A DNA stretch of 64,000 nt from Inia geoffrensis (GCA_036417435.1 CM070899.1:144970237-145034236); one strand, 5' to 3'; positions 54,701 through 62,304 are shown, counted from the stretch's first letter. Program-made: numbers and translations. The notes: generated from the sequence alone by a model not told the origin.

Positions 54701-55572
54701 TTCTCAACTTTCACCCATTGTACAAATATTTCTTGCACCCCTTACAGTTGCCTGACACTGTGCTTGGTGCTGGGGTTTAAATGTGAACAAGCTCCGACAA
54801 GGGTCTCACCTGCAGGGAGCTCCCAGTCTAAGCAAGAGACAGATACGAATCAGATAATTACATAAACCATAAACCAGGGGCCAGCAGGCTAAGGACCCTG
54901 GGCCAGATCAGCCCACTGCCTATTTTTGTACGGCTCCTGAGCCAAGAATGATTTTTACATTTTTGATGGTTGAAAAAGGATCAAAAGAAGAATAACATGT
55001 AAAAATTAAATGCAATTCAAACCTCCGTGTCCACAAATAAAGTTTTATTGGAACACAGCCATGCCAAGCATTTCCAGCAGCAGGGTTGAGCAGTTGCCAC
55101 GAAAACTAGAGGACCTGCAAAGTCAAAAATATTTAGTACTCTCTGGACTTTTACAGGGAAGGTTTGCCGAGCCCTGGTGTAAACACCCACAGAAGTGCTA
55201 GGAAGGAGGAATACAAGGATAAGAGAGGTGGTGTACTAGGGGTCTGTGTGGGGACCTAGGAAAGCATCCTGAGCTGGGAGCTGAGGGAAGGGAAGGCGTT
55301 ACCTGGAGGAGTGGGTGTGCGTTCCAGGCAGCACGTTCAAAGGTCCTGGGGTTGAGGAAGGTGTTTTCAAGGGCTGAAAAGGCAGCTTGTGTGGCAGGAA
55401 TAGAGATGGGGGTGAGAGAGGTGGAGGTGCTGCTGGAGGGGCACGGGGAGGGGTGTCAACTGCCCTGCTAGGACGGCGTCGTGGCCTGGAAGATGGTCGT
55501 GGTTAGGGAGGGGTCACAATGGGTGTGCGGCTCTGCCAGAGGCCACTGACTTCTTCTTATTCTTTTAGGTAA
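25394..55572 (+). CDS. FAM174B: FAM174B, single-pass Golgi membrane protein (three coding exons)
   Basis: The CDS is join(25394..25740, 43077..43208, 55569..55572), 483 nt, 160 codons plus TAA; the usual family length is about 159. Residues 1 to about 27 are a Leu-rich signal peptide. A Pro/Gly/Ser-rich lumenal stretch follows, with sequons at N54 (NAT) and N72 (NSS). The conserved segment [15 protein letters not shown] (79-93) leads into a membrane span at about 94-112. The cytosolic tail has a basic patch (KRMKKTRK, 119-126), YDII at 127-130 and an acidic run (EEDDEDED, 144-151), and ends in VFDIKYR. I identified it from the strong match of exons 1 and 2 to mammalian FAM174B. The family is reported to be needed for Golgi structural integrity; its molecular activity is not established. 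The frame is open upstream to 25034, so the start rests on homology, the signal peptide and an A at -3. No frameshift or missing residue is seen. Confidence 0.94.
25974..26007. repeat. (TAGCTA) hexamer repeat, self-complementary
   Basis: Five to six TATAGC/TGTAGC units. TAGCTA is its own reverse complement, so the tract can fold on itself. Flanked by TATATA-rich sequence to about 26045. Confidence 0.85.
26100..26225 (-). repeat. MIR fragment
   Basis: CCTATTTCACAGATGAGGAAAA and GTAAGTAGGATTTGAACC in antisense MIR order. Confidence 0.65.
26226..29210. other. Intron 1 sequence, GC-rich, no named element
   Basis: Many C-rich chance ORFs (for example 28070-28579) with no domain resemblance. A MIR3-like patch may lie at 27950-28040 (GGCTGGGAAGGGCCTTGATGG). 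Confidence 0.4.
29215..29560 (+). repeat. Old L1/HAL1-type fragment
   Basis: CCAAGCAGTTCCATTTCTAACG, GAGCATTGGTTAACTAAATTATGG and AGTGAAATACTGTGCAGCTG are sense phrases of old L1M/HAL1 3' sequence. Confidence 0.6.
29765..30010 (-). repeat. Old L1M fragment
   Basis: GTGGGATTCCTGGGTC, CAGTTTGCCCTCCCACCTGCAG and GGGTATCTCATTGCTTGC resemble antisense L1ME ORF2 end. Confidence 0.55.
30151..30202. repeat. GT-rich microsatellite
   Basis: Imperfect (GT)n with GC, TA and CA interruptions. Confidence 0.85.
30203..31100. other. Intron 1 sequence without a recognised element
   Basis: No supported feature. Confidence 0.4.
31120..31294 (-). mobile_element. Short L1 3' end
   Basis: Antisense L1 3' UTR of only 175 bp. 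Target duplication CAGGAGATCATTTTT (31105-31119) versus CAGGAGGTCATTTTT (31295-31309), one mismatch. Confidence 0.9.
31385..31990 (-). mobile_element. L1M 3' fragment, split by a SINE
   Basis: Antisense L1M 3' UTR phrases: CTGTATAAGTTTAACGTGG, CATATATTGTGAAATGATGACC and TCTACTCTCTTAGCAACTTTCC. Interrupted by the SINE at 31706. Confidence 0.7.
31706..31922 (-). mobile_element. CHR-type SINE (young form)
   Basis: Antisense SINE with a T26-class run. Target duplication GGAAGGTTGTACTTT at 31691-31705 and 31924-31938 (15/15). Confidence 0.95.
31995..33220. other. Intron 1 sequence without a recognised element
   Basis: No gene or repeat that I can support. Confidence 0.4.
33225..33350 (-). repeat. 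MIR fragment
   Basis: CATTGTACAGATGAGGAAAC, TGAGGCCCGGAAATGGG and AAGGTCACCCAGTGAGTT in antisense MIR order. Confidence 0.7.
33838..34075 (-). repeat. MIR
   Basis: AATATTTATTAAGCCCTTACTG, CCATTTTACAGATGAGTAAATC and AAGGCCATATGGCTGGTGA in antisense MIR order. Confidence 0.75.
34531..34566. repeat. Tandem 18-bp duplication
   Basis: GACTGTCCCTGAAGTG occurs twice head to tail, giving a small local duplication. Confidence 0.75.
34567..35450. other. Intron 1 sequence without a recognised element
   Basis: No supported feature. Confidence 0.4.
35463..35818 (-). mobile_element. L1 3' end, 5'-truncated
   Basis: Antisense L1 3' UTR. Target duplication CAGTGTTTTT at 35453-35462 and 35819-35828. It contains an ATAC/TA microsatellite (about 35532-35568). 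Confidence 0.85.
35830..37130. other. Intron 1 sequence without a recognised element
   Basis: No supported feature. Confidence 0.4.
37140..37600 (-). mobile_element. L1M 3' fragment(s)
   Basis: AATTCACATGCCATACAGGTG, CCCATTTAAAGTGTCCAAATC, GTGGTTTTTAGTACATTCAC and GTTGTGCACCATCACC are antisense L1M 3' UTR phrases (about 37400-37590). The part before 37400 is a weaker match. Confidence 0.65.
38140..38174. repeat. Perfect 14-bp inverted repeat with a 7-nt loop
   Basis: GGCATTTACTTAAA at 38140-38153 and its exact reverse complement at 38161-38174, loop ACCACCC. It lies in intron 1 outside any repeat I recognise. Confidence 0.85.
38175..40030. other. Intron 1 sequence with one MIR fragment
   Basis: About 39310-39440 is sense MIR (CTCTGAGCCTCAGTTTCCTCG). 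A C-rich run lies at 38510-38530. The rest is unassigned. Confidence 0.5.
40036..40465 (+). repeat. Ancient interspersed repeat, copy 1 of 2
   Basis: Shares phrases with 43940-44312 in the same order: CTATTCAGGCCTTCAAGTG, GGGCAATCTGCTTTACTCAG, TTAATCTCAACCAGAAACGC and ACACATCCAGAAATAATG. A known mammalian family, but I cannot name it securely. It contains a (GT)22 tract and an A19-class run. Confidence 0.65.
40074..40117. repeat. (GT)22 microsatellite
   Basis: Pure GT array within the repeat at 40036. Confidence 0.95.
40470..42395. other. Intron 1 sequence without a recognised element
   Basis: No supported feature. Confidence 0.4.
42400..42620 (-). repeat. MIR
   Basis: CGCCTCATCTCACTTAATCC, TTATTTATGAGGAAACTGAGG and CATGATCACACAGGTAGAAAG in antisense MIR order. 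Confidence 0.75.
43077..43208 (+). CDS. FAM174B: FAM174B coding exon 2 (cytosolic tail)
   Basis: This 132-nt exon sits between acceptor CTTCCAG|GTCAGG and donor ATACAG|GTGCCG. It completes Arg116 and encodes the basic patch, the YDII motif and the acidic cluster through Tyr159, then two bases of Arg160. The phase matches both neighbours (AG|G on each side). It is the best conserved part of the protein; Met121 stands where the human protein has Leu. Confidence 0.95.
43780..43905 (-). repeat. MIR/MIR3-like fragment
   Basis: GTTAGAGCTGGGGGCAAG, TGGAGGCCCAGAGAAGG and CCAAGGTCACAGTTATTAG. Confidence 0.55.
43940..44312 (+). repeat. Ancient interspersed repeat, copy 2 of 2
   Basis: Begins GGTCCTTCAGAGAAACAG, passes through GAGATTTATTATAAAGG, and continues as copy 1 does (GGGCGATCTGCTTTACTCAG, CCAAATATCTGGGCACCG). 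Confidence 0.65.
44480..45020 (+). mobile_element. Young L1 3' end, itself carrying a SINE
   Basis: Sense L1 3' UTR (AAGTGAAATAAGTCAGACAG ... ACTTCAATAAAGGAAAAA). Target duplication AGAGAATCAGCCCTTTATG (44461-44479) versus AGAGAATCAGGCCCTTTATG (45021-45040), a one-base indel. Confidence 0.93.
44655..44863 (+). mobile_element. CHR-type SINE (young form), nested in an L1
   Basis: Sense SINE with an A19-class tail. Target duplication AAGCTACAG at 44646-44654 and 44864-44872. Confidence 0.94.
45141..45210. repeat. Palindromic 42-bp insert between 14-bp direct repeats
   Basis: TGCTAGATATATTC occurs at 45141-45154 and 45197-45210. The 42 bp between, with its edges, form an inverted repeat of 22-bp arms (45147-45168 and 45176-45197) around a 7-nt spacer. 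Confidence 0.85.
45225..45250. repeat. (TA)n microsatellite and T-run
   Basis: Ten TA units running into a T-rich stretch. Confidence 0.8.
45255..45390 (-). mobile_element. Short L1 3' UTR fragment
   Basis: TATACAGCAGGTTCTTATTAG, TCTATTTTATACATATATATG and CAATCCCAATCTCCCAATT match the same part of the L1 at 3360-3440. Confidence 0.7.
45391..46250 (-). pseudogene. Possible processed pseudogene, parent not recognised
   Basis: On the minus strand an open stretch ends with [14 protein letters not shown] and TAA (stop at 45784), preceded by [15 protein letters not shown] and, across stops and frame changes, further protein-like text to about 46250. A 3' UTR-like stretch then leads to AATAAA (minus, 45430-45435) and an A9-class tract at 45391-45399. 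No introns are evident. Together this resembles an old retrocopy. I do not recognise the parent, and an unrelated old repeat remains possible. Confidence 0.35.
46320..47200 (-). mobile_element. L1M 3' UTR/ORF2 end
   Basis: Antisense L1M: TTTTATTGAGGTATAATTGAC, ACATATATTGTGAAATAATCACC, CTCTTAGCAGCTTTCAG and GGCTGTTTCCATGTCTTTGC. It carries a GT/ACAT microsatellite (46846-46896) after TATTCCATT. Confidence 0.8.
47222..47425 (-). mobile_element. CHR-type SINE (young form)
   Basis: Antisense SINE. Target duplication CATACATGGTAATTTTT at 47205-47221 and 47426-47442 (17/17). Confidence 0.96.
47735..49380 (-). mobile_element. Long L1M ORF2 fragment, split by a SINE
   Basis: Antisense ORF2: GGCATCCTGTCTTGTTTTTG, GAGAATATTATACTTTCTCC, AACCAACTTTGCATTCCTGAG, ATCAGTCTTGCCGG and TTTTGGTTTATTTGATCCTTG follow L1 order. 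Interrupted at 48799-49015. Confidence 0.8.
48799..49019 (-). mobile_element. CHR-type SINE (young form)
   Basis: Antisense SINE with a T26-class run. Target duplication TTTTCATTCTT at 48788-48798 and 49020-49030. Confidence 0.93.
49564..49769 (+). mobile_element. CHR-type SINE (young form)
   Basis: Sense SINE with a poly(A) tail. The flanks AAGAAAAAGGGAAA and AAGAAAAAAGGGAAA suggest the target duplication. Confidence 0.93.
49770..49960 (+). repeat. Old L1-type fragment
   Basis: AATCACCTTTAATCTCACTAC, ACGATAACCACTAG and TTTTCCCACCTGAACAGCGTG resemble an ancient L1M 3' region. Confidence 0.4.
49965..51635. other. Intron 2 sequence without a recognised element
   Basis: Moderate GC with several chance ORFs on both strands at 50387-50988. 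No supported gene. Confidence 0.4.
51640..52085 (-). mobile_element. L1 3' end, 5'-truncated
   Basis: Antisense L1 3' UTR from CACTGAAGTATAGTTGATTT to CTCTAGGTCCATCCATG. It contains (AC)20 at 51704-51744. The target duplication is unclear (GTGATTCTG / GTGAATCTG). Confidence 0.85.
51704..51744. repeat. (AC)20 microsatellite in the L1
   Basis: Pure AC array directly after TTCAGTT. Confidence 0.93.
52790..53090 (-). repeat. L2-class fragment
   Basis: CTGCCCTCCGGGAGCTTGTG, followed by purine-rich text (GAGGAGATGAAGCTTAGAGG), resembles antisense L2. Confidence 0.4.
53095..54250. other. Intron 2 sequence without a named element
   Basis: Contains a small tandem CCCCAGAGCTT duplication (about 53280-53302) and the GT/GC tract at 53555-53592. 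Otherwise unassigned. Confidence 0.4.
53555..53592. repeat. (GT)n(GC)n alternating tract
   Basis: GT units followed by TGCGCGCGCGCG, a pure alternating purine-pyrimidine run apart from one TTT. Confidence 0.92.
54255..54560 (-). repeat. L1M 3' fragment
   Basis: AATAATTTCAAACTTAAAAGTTGC, GAGAACACCCGGATACCC and TTACCTAGATTTTCC resemble an antisense L1M 3' UTR. Confidence 0.55.
54690..54865 (-). repeat. L2-class 3' end
   Basis: ACAAATATTTCTTGCACC, TGACACTGTGCTTGGTGCTGG, GAACAAGCTCCGACAAGG and CAGGGAGCTCCCAGTCTAAGC. Confidence 0.6.
54875..55176 (-). mobile_element. hAT-Charlie MITE
   Basis: 302 bp with terminal inverted repeats CAGGGGCCAGCAGGCT and GGTTTGCCGAGCCCTG, internal CCTATTTTTGTACGGCTCCTGAG and AAAGTTTTATTGGAACACAG. 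The flanks CCATAAAC and GTGTAAAC keep 5 of 8 positions of an 8-bp target duplication. The autonomous family is hAT-Charlie; the exact MITE name is uncertain. Confidence 0.75.
55205..55505 (-). repeat. L2-class body fragment
   Basis: Purine-rich antisense text (CAGCACGTTCAAAGGTCCTGG, TGTGGCAGGAATAGAGATG) of the kind found in degraded L2. It ends close to exon 3. Confidence 0.35.
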
Positions 55573-56199
55573 AACCTGCTCTCCAGCGTGTTGGCATCCT
55601 GTGGCTGGTCGGCTGAAGCTGGGGGGTGTGAAGGATCTGGAAGCTGTCTCGTCCGAGGTGTTGAAACCAAAACAAACATTATTTATGAAACTCTGGCACT
55701 GTTGCGTGTAGAACGTCGGCTCCGAATGTCACTGCAGGAGACACCACCCTCTGGACGCTCCTTTAAAATGTCACCCTTTATTCCCTCCTCAGGAGGGCTT
55801 TTGCCTTGCTAAGGGGCAAGGGTAAACATGCTGATTTAAAAAATAATTTTAAAGCAACTGCCGACAAAAGTAAAAGAGATCAGAAGTTATCAAGAACCTA
55901 AGAAAAGCCTAAAGGATATTCAGTGGCATATTTAGGGTTTCTGACAGTCTGCTCTCCTGGATCTACGAACTTTTGGATGTCTGACCCTTTGTGGCCTTTC
56001 TGGGCTTGGTCGAGTTCTGGCCTTTCGTTGGTGGTGGCCGCGTGAACGTTCAGAGTGCAAGGGCTCAGAGCTGCTCAGCCTGTAGCAGATGTAAACACGT
56101 CCTGTGGCTCCTTTTCTTTTCCTTTTTCGAAAGGGTTCAGCAGAATTAGGCATGGCCAGCTCACAAAGAATTCTGAGTATCAGGGAGAAGCCTAGACCT

Positions 56200-56278
56200 G
56201 TGCGTGTGCATGTGTGTGTGTGTGTGTGTGCATGTGTGTGCATGTGTGTGTGCATGTGTGTGTGTGTATGTACATGTG
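56200..56278 (+). repeat. TG/CATG microsatellite in the FAM174B 3' UTR
   Basis: About 79 bp of TG with regular CA interruptions, giving UG-rich RNA on the gene's sense strand. Confidence 0.92.
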
Positions 56279-57400
56279 AGATAATTTCTCCATCTCTAAA
56301 GAGAAAAGAAAGTGTTTGGCAGCCTTTGCTTAGTAACATCCATTGTGTGTTTCTCCGCCCTGTCACCGTTCTACACTGTTGGTCTTAGAAATGGAATTTT
56401 AAAAAAATCACTGTGATAATTTAAATGAATGGTGATTTGGTTGGCTGAAAAAAACCCACTGCCAGGGACTATGTTTGCAGTTGGTCCAGGCCAGACTGGC
56501 CTAGGAACCCACCTGGACCCAGGAGGTTACTGCAGGAAGGCCCCTTGCACAGGTGGGTTTGGGTGGTGGCTTATCTTGCAGCTCGAGTGCCCGACACTTG
56601 CTGGAAGCAGGGCCTCGGGCTGACTCCTCAGGATGATAGAGGCCTCCCATTTCACTATTTCCCCAGGGTTATTTGCTGCAAGGGATATCCTTCTGCTAAA
56701 GTCTCCTAGCAGTGCCTTTGGGGGCTGGCTGCTCTGTTCTCTCTGGAAAGGTGTTTTGTAATTTTTTTTATCTCCTCTTTTCTGGCATTCTGCAGGGTTT
56801 GCAAATTTGCCTGTTTATTGTCTGCTCCACTGCTTGGGATGAAAACCCTGGCCTTTCCCTACTCGCCCCTATTTTCAGATTTTTCAGTTTCCTGGGAAGG
56901 GGCTGCCCTGCTTTGGGGTCCCCTGGTTCCCAAGGCCCACTGGGCATGGGTGCTCTGCAGCCCTGGCGCATCAGGGTGGCACTCTGGCCTCTGCAGAAGA
57001 GAGGGGCGGCCACTCTGAGGACAGTGGCCTGCTGGTCCTCGGCTCCCTCCCGTGATTTGGCTTCTTTTGTTGACTTTCCTTCTCCCTTTCTCCGCCCTGT
57101 TTGCCAGAGGCGGGGGCCTGTTTTATCTCCACCCTCCACCGTGTCCTCATAGGCCAGGGTGGTGACTTAATGGGATGGGCCACCTAGCAGCTGTGCACCA
57201 TCCGGACCTTTGAACTGGAACCGTGGCTCACACTTGCCTTTCCGACAACCGCATCTGAACCGTCTGCGGAAAAGCTGGATTCTTCTGCCTGACGCATGAA
57301 CACCGACCTCTGTCTGTCAGGTGCTCGTCACAGGGCCTGGCAGAGGCAGCCACCAAGGATGACCTTCCGGATGCCACAGCTTTGGCACTAGAGGCTCTTA

Positions 57401-57406
57401 AATAAA
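57401..57406 (+). promoter_or_regulatory. FAM174B: Poly(A) signal AATAAA, probable FAM174B 3' end
   Basis: A canonical AATAAA, followed about 25-35 nt later by GT-rich sequence (GTGTATG) suitable as a downstream element. It is the first canonical signal seen after the stop codon. An antisense SINE begins about 75 bp further on. Confidence 0.7.
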
Positions 57407-57478
57407 AAACCCTTCTGGCGTGAACTGTGTATGCATCAGTTTGGAGGTCTTCTGAGATGGAGGCCAGCAAGGTGCCTT

Positions 57479-57683
57479 TTTTTTTTTTTTGGCGGCACGT
57501 GGGCCTCTCACTGCTGTGGCCCCTCCCGCTGCGGAGCACAGGCTCCGGACGCGCAGGCTCAGCGGCCATGGCTCACGGGCCCAGCCGCTCCGCGGCATGT
57601 GGGATACCCCCGGACCAGGGCACGAACCCGCGTGCCCTGCATCGGCAGGCGGACCCTCAACCACTGCGCCACCAGGGAAGCCC
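57479..57683 (-). mobile_element. CHR-type SINE (young form), just after the FAM174B 3' end
   Basis: Antisense SINE. Target duplication AAGGTGCCTT at 57469-57478 and 57684-57693. Confidence 0.94.
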
Positions 57684-57693
57684 AAGGTGCCTT

Positions 57694-58535
57694 CTTTTGA
57701 TGAGGGATGTGGGCCCGAGGCTCAGAGGAGGGCAGAGGGGGTGCCCAGGAGGAGGTACTGGGCCTGGGTCTGAAGCCCTGGGTGCCTCAGTGCTGGGGCT
57801 CGGATCGAGCTTAGGGGCCAGGTCCCACCCAGGCCCCTCTGCGTCTAAGTCCTGCCAGAGTGACAAAAGTTCTGTGGGATTCCAGAGGTGCAGAGAGAGC
57901 TGGTGGTGGTAGGGAGGCTAGAGGTCCCCTGTGGTGGGCAAGGCATTTGTGGTGACCGGTGCTGGGGAGAGTGGGGTCCCAGGCAGAGGGGAGAAAGGAG
58001 GGTGGGATGGGGACAAGAGGCTGCAGGGGGCCTTCCTTTACCTGCGTAATCCAGCTCTTCCCCTGCGAAGACAAGTTCCGTTTCTTAAAAGCAGAGTGAG
58101 TTGGGTCTCGGGGAAGCAAAGTTGGGCTGGAAGGAATATCGGACCTGGTGGGATGACTTCCTTTCTCTAATGCCTCCTTTTGTTCTTTTCATGGGTACTT
58201 CAGAGGGGCCAACTTTGGGGTCCGAAGGGACAACGCTGTCCAAATGAATCCCACACCCCCCAGCGTGACTGCCGTCCTCCCTCGGTGAAAGATTAGATGT
58301 TCCTTAGCTGGGGGCACCCCGATTCCAAAGACCTGGCTCCCGTTCTTTTGCGAGCATTTGGGGACTTGTCAGATCACGTGTCCAGTATCGGTTCTGGAAG
58401 GTGTGACCGTTATAGAGACATGATCTAGTCGGTGTCTTCTGGATTCACTTAAAAATAGGACTGGAAGTTATAAGAAACCATTTCAGACTGATTTAAGTAG
58501 CAGAATTTTGATTAAAAATGGATTTATTATAAAAG
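57694..58535. other. Downstream intergenic sequence without a recognised element
   Basis: GC-rich at first, then mixed. No supported gene. Confidence 0.4.
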
Positions 58536-58539
58536 CGAT

Positions 58540-59020
58540 GTTTTCATGGGTGACATTTTGGAAGACAGATAGTTAATTATAAAGGAGATAAAACAAGTTA
58601 TCCAGATAATAATACCCTTAACAGCATTTTGACGTTCCCCCCCTTCCTTCCTTCCTTCCTTCCTTCCTTCCGTCATTTATCTGTATTTATCATTTGCAAA
58701 CATTTATTGAATGCCCACTTACTCTGGGCTCTGTGTTAATTGGAAGGCTCGAGAAGTTGAGTCTCGGGAGAAGACCAGACACGTGACCTAGAGGGATGAC
58801 AGAGCATAAAGGGCTGTGACAGGGATGCGAGGGCCTCAGAAGCCTTGACAAGGGCGGGGCCAGCTCTGCTTTACACTACTGAGTGGCCTCTGGGCTTCTG
58901 TTTGAGTGCCTTTTCGTGTTTTTCTCTACGCATTTGGGTCATACAACCTGAATTTTTCACTTACCATTATGAGTATTTCCTGGTATCCACAAATATTTAA
59001 AACGGTTTTAAAAAGAGCCT
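58540..59020. repeat. Old L1/L2 patches around a (TTCC)n tract
   Basis: CAGATAATAATACCCTTAACAG and TTTCACTTACCATTATGAG resemble old L1M 3' text; AACATTTATTGAATGCCC resembles L2. (TTCC)n lies at 58641-58671. Confidence 0.4.
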
Positions 59021-59024
59021 TAGC

Positions 59025-62000
59025 ATTGTGTTTTGTAGAATTGCACCACTGAGGGACCCCATCTCTGATCTCTCTCTACTGGCAAAAGCAAAGAACAAGA
59101 GGGGACCCATGCTAAGTACAAGGGGTGAGGTCCCTGGGGTCTGAACTGGACCCCAAGGAGAGCTCAGATGACGGTTGGTTTCCTTTCCTCCTTCCCTTTC
59201 CTGCTCTTTCGATATTTCAGCCTGAAGCCTGGGGAAGGATGATGTCTGCCTGAGTGCAGAGCTCAGCTCACCATGGTCCAGCATCACCTCTGCTCGCGGC
59301 CAGGCCCGGCCATCACCACCCAGCTGTGTGCAGTTCTGACCCTCGGCTGTCCCCACTCTGGCTGAGCAGCTCAGTGACTGTCCTTGTGTCACTGAGTGGA
59401 GCCCACAAAGGGCAGCTGCTGCCCGTGTGGAGCCAGTCCAGGGAGGGCAGAGTACGCTGGGGCTCCTGACCCTACGGCAGACCCATCAGAGCCCCACCAG
59501 CCTTCCCAGAACCGCTGTGGGCGTCGCCTCAGCACGAGCCCCCAGTGGTCCTGATGTGCAGAGACAGTTCAGAAGCACTGGTCTCCCCGAGTCCTGTCCT
59601 TGAAGTGGCCATCGTGTTAGGATTGGATTCAATTTTGGTTGTTCTCAGGTGTCTATCCGATTGTCCCCACACCACTGACTTAGGATGCTGCCTTGGTCAG
59701 GCACTAAGTTCTATATCAGACTTTCATGTTCAAAGCTTTTGCATCTTACCCCTGCGGTATTAGTGATCATCCTTGGGTTGAGGTCCTAGGGCCTGGAAAG
59801 AGCCAACCCAAAGCCCGCACCCCAGCACGGAGCACTGCCAAGCAGGAGGATGCCGGGATGTGTAGGGTGGGTGTGCAGGCTGGAAGGGCACTGGGGGTCA
59901 TGGAGTCCAGCATCGTCATTCTACGCTTGAGGAAACTCGGGCTCCCAGAGTTTATGGGAACTCCAAATGTTTGCTCCACAGGAGGGTAAATTCCCTCTGA
60001 ACCTGGAGCATCTGTAGCCAGAACCCTAAGCAACACTCAGGCGGAGGCCGCTGTCTTCCTCTTCCTCCAGTTCTCCCTTCTACACCTGTGCCTCATGGCT
60101 TTCCCGCCCCACTTGGCAGGGGTGGTGGTGGGATGCTGAGGGGTGTGTCGGGGGCACCCCTCCCCCACGTCCAGACTGGAGAGGGTGTGGTGACTGCCCG
60201 CGGGGCAGAGAGTGGATTTGGACCCACCTATAAAAAAAGCTCAGATCCACAGTACCGTGCCACCGGGGGGAGACCACCGTCAGGTGTTTCCCAAAAGCAG
60301 TAAGCTCAGTGACTATGGAGTCTGAAAGCCTTGAACTTCACCAAGGGGGACGAGAGTGGCAACCCCAGAATGTTGGCCATAACCAACTGGGGCTGCTCCT
60401 GCTGGGGCTTCAGCTGCATGTTTCCTGGTCTGGAGGCCCCGCCAGGGCACGCCCAACTGGGGGCAGGAGGAGGGGCACGGGTCCCAGTGGGGGCCGCTGT
60501 GAGGTCCACGGAGCCCCAGGCAACGTGAAGATGCACGCGAGCTCACCACGGGAGCCCAGAAAGGGTCAGCAGGCCTGTGGCCTGAGACTCTGCATTTCCA
60601 ACAAGCTCCCAGGAGAGGCCGCAACTTGAAGAGCAAGATGGGAGGTCGCCCTTTTCCTGCACCCTGCTTTACCACCACTCATGGCTTTCTGAACTCTGGC
60701 CCTGGAGGTTTAGGCCACAGGCCCAGCATCGTCCCGGACCTGCCCCCTCTCCTGCAAGAGCCCTAGTTACTGTTATGCCTCCTGGATGTCCTGGCCCGAG
60801 GGTCACCTGTGCCAACTCGTCCCAGATACTGGAGGCCAGGAAGCAAGGCTGAGGATGTCACTCACGTCCTGGAAGAGAGCAGGGACATGGTGGGGTGACA
60901 GTTTCCTTCCCATGCCCAAGAGAACCACCCTGTTTGGAGAATCAGGGTTTCTGAGATCTTGGGTACCTGGGAAGATGGCCGTCATGTCTGAGGAAGGGTC
61001 AGCTAGTCTGAGAGGAGGGTTGGTTGTCAACCCACATGGATATTTGGCTCTTCCTGGTGAGCGGGAAAAAAATCTTAAAAAAGTACTAGAGTTTCCTTCC
61101 TTTCTCAGCAACCTACAGGTGAAAAACTCAGATTAAAACTCAATCACGTAAAATGTCTGGGGTCGGTGTTTTGACTTTCTGGAGGAACAGGGGGTGTTCT
61201 GGGGGAGGGCTAACTGTGTGAACCACAGGCACATGTGCATACACTTTTAGAAAGGGGCTTTGCATGTACCTGCTTTTAAACATGCTTTCCATCCTCTTGC
61301 CACTGGAACATCCCCTTGTTCCCAACGTCCATCCTCATACTCTTGCCAACACTGCTCTTTTCGCCCACCCTCTCTTGCCTCTGTGTACTCTTCCCATCCC
61401 TTCCCCCACAACTAAAAAAATTCCAAATCCCCCTGCTTGTTGCTTGCAGTTAGTTCACCCGCTTCTCTGAGACTTGGGATGGTCCATTTCAGGCTCTCGG
61501 GACCTCCCCTCCTGCCCTAAGCCCCGATCACACTCTGCCCCACTGCCCTGCCCCAAGCAAACAACTCTTTCTCTCAGAAGGTGCCATTATTCAGACATAC
61601 CCCAGGTACTTGTTGACATAACTGCAAGGTCATCAGAGCACTCACTGGTCCAGCCTTCCCCATGATGCTCCAGCTTCCAGGAGGCCATGGACTGTTAATT
61701 CTTTTTTGTGTGTGTGCCAAGTCTGGGCACTTGGGTGGAGGAACAGTAATCACTTTTGATAGTGACAATAACGGTAGTAGGAAGGCCCGGCAGTGTGCGA
61801 CTTTGGAAGTGTTTTTTGAGTGACAAATCGAGTCAACCAGCACTTTACTACAGAGTACTCTGAAAGCCCCCGTTGATCCTGAAAAGTCTCATACAAAAGG
61901 AGGAGACAAAAGAAGAGAATGAAGTGAGATAAGGGGAGGGACTCCCAGTATTTGTAGAGGAAGGAGGAGTCCATCACTGCAGCAAAAGCAGGGGTGAATC

Positions 62001-62040
62001 CCCGAAGCTGACTGTCCTGAGTCTCTGGGCTTCATAGGAA
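59025..62040. other. Downstream intergenic sequence with MER5-like patches
   Basis: About 59480-59585 and 60570-60630 (GCATTTCCAACAAGCTCCCAGG) resemble MER5 elements. The ORFs in this stretch are short, overlapping on both strands and unrecognised. Confidence 0.4.
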
Positions 62041-62044
62041 ACGC

Positions 62045-62300
62045 TGTGATTTCATTCATTCACCCTACTCTGTGCCAGGTACTGTTCTAGGAACTGGGGA
62101 CACCCTAGTGGACAAAACAGACTTAGCTTCGGTTTCTGTGGAATTTATACTAAGCAAAATACAGATATGGAGCCAATAAAAATCCTGCCATCCTGCTGAG
62201 AGCTCTAAGGGATGATGGAGCACAGGTGATGGTCAGCCCTGAATTGAATTTGAAGGGACAGGGCTGGATGCGGGAGGACCCGGAGTGAGGCTCAGGAGAA
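62045..62300 (-). repeat. L2-class 3' end
   Basis: TTTCATTCATTCACCC, CTGTGCCAGGTACTGTTC, GGAACTGGGGACACC and GTGGACAAAACAGAC. Confidence 0.6.
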
Positions 62301-62304
62301 ATGG

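Larger units (their letters stand above)
43209..55568 (+). other. FAM174B: FAM174B intron 2
   Basis: A 12.4-kb intron with GTGCCG donor and TTTTAG acceptor. It is dense in transposons: four young SINEs, a nested L1 pair, long antisense L1 ORF2 remnants and a hAT MITE about 390 bp before exon 3. Confidence 0.88.
55569..57425 (+). other. FAM174B: FAM174B exon 3: last base of Arg160, TAA stop and 3' UTR
   Basis: The acceptor TTCTTTTAG|GTAAAACC lies at 55568/55569. The first G completes Arg160 and 55570-55572 is TAA, so only four coding nt lie here. The rest is 3' UTR, inferred to end about 20 nt after the AATAAA at 57401, because I saw no earlier AATAAA in the exon. The UTR carries a long TG/CATG microsatellite (56200-56278). 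The exact 3' end is inferred, not seen. Confidence 0.8.
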
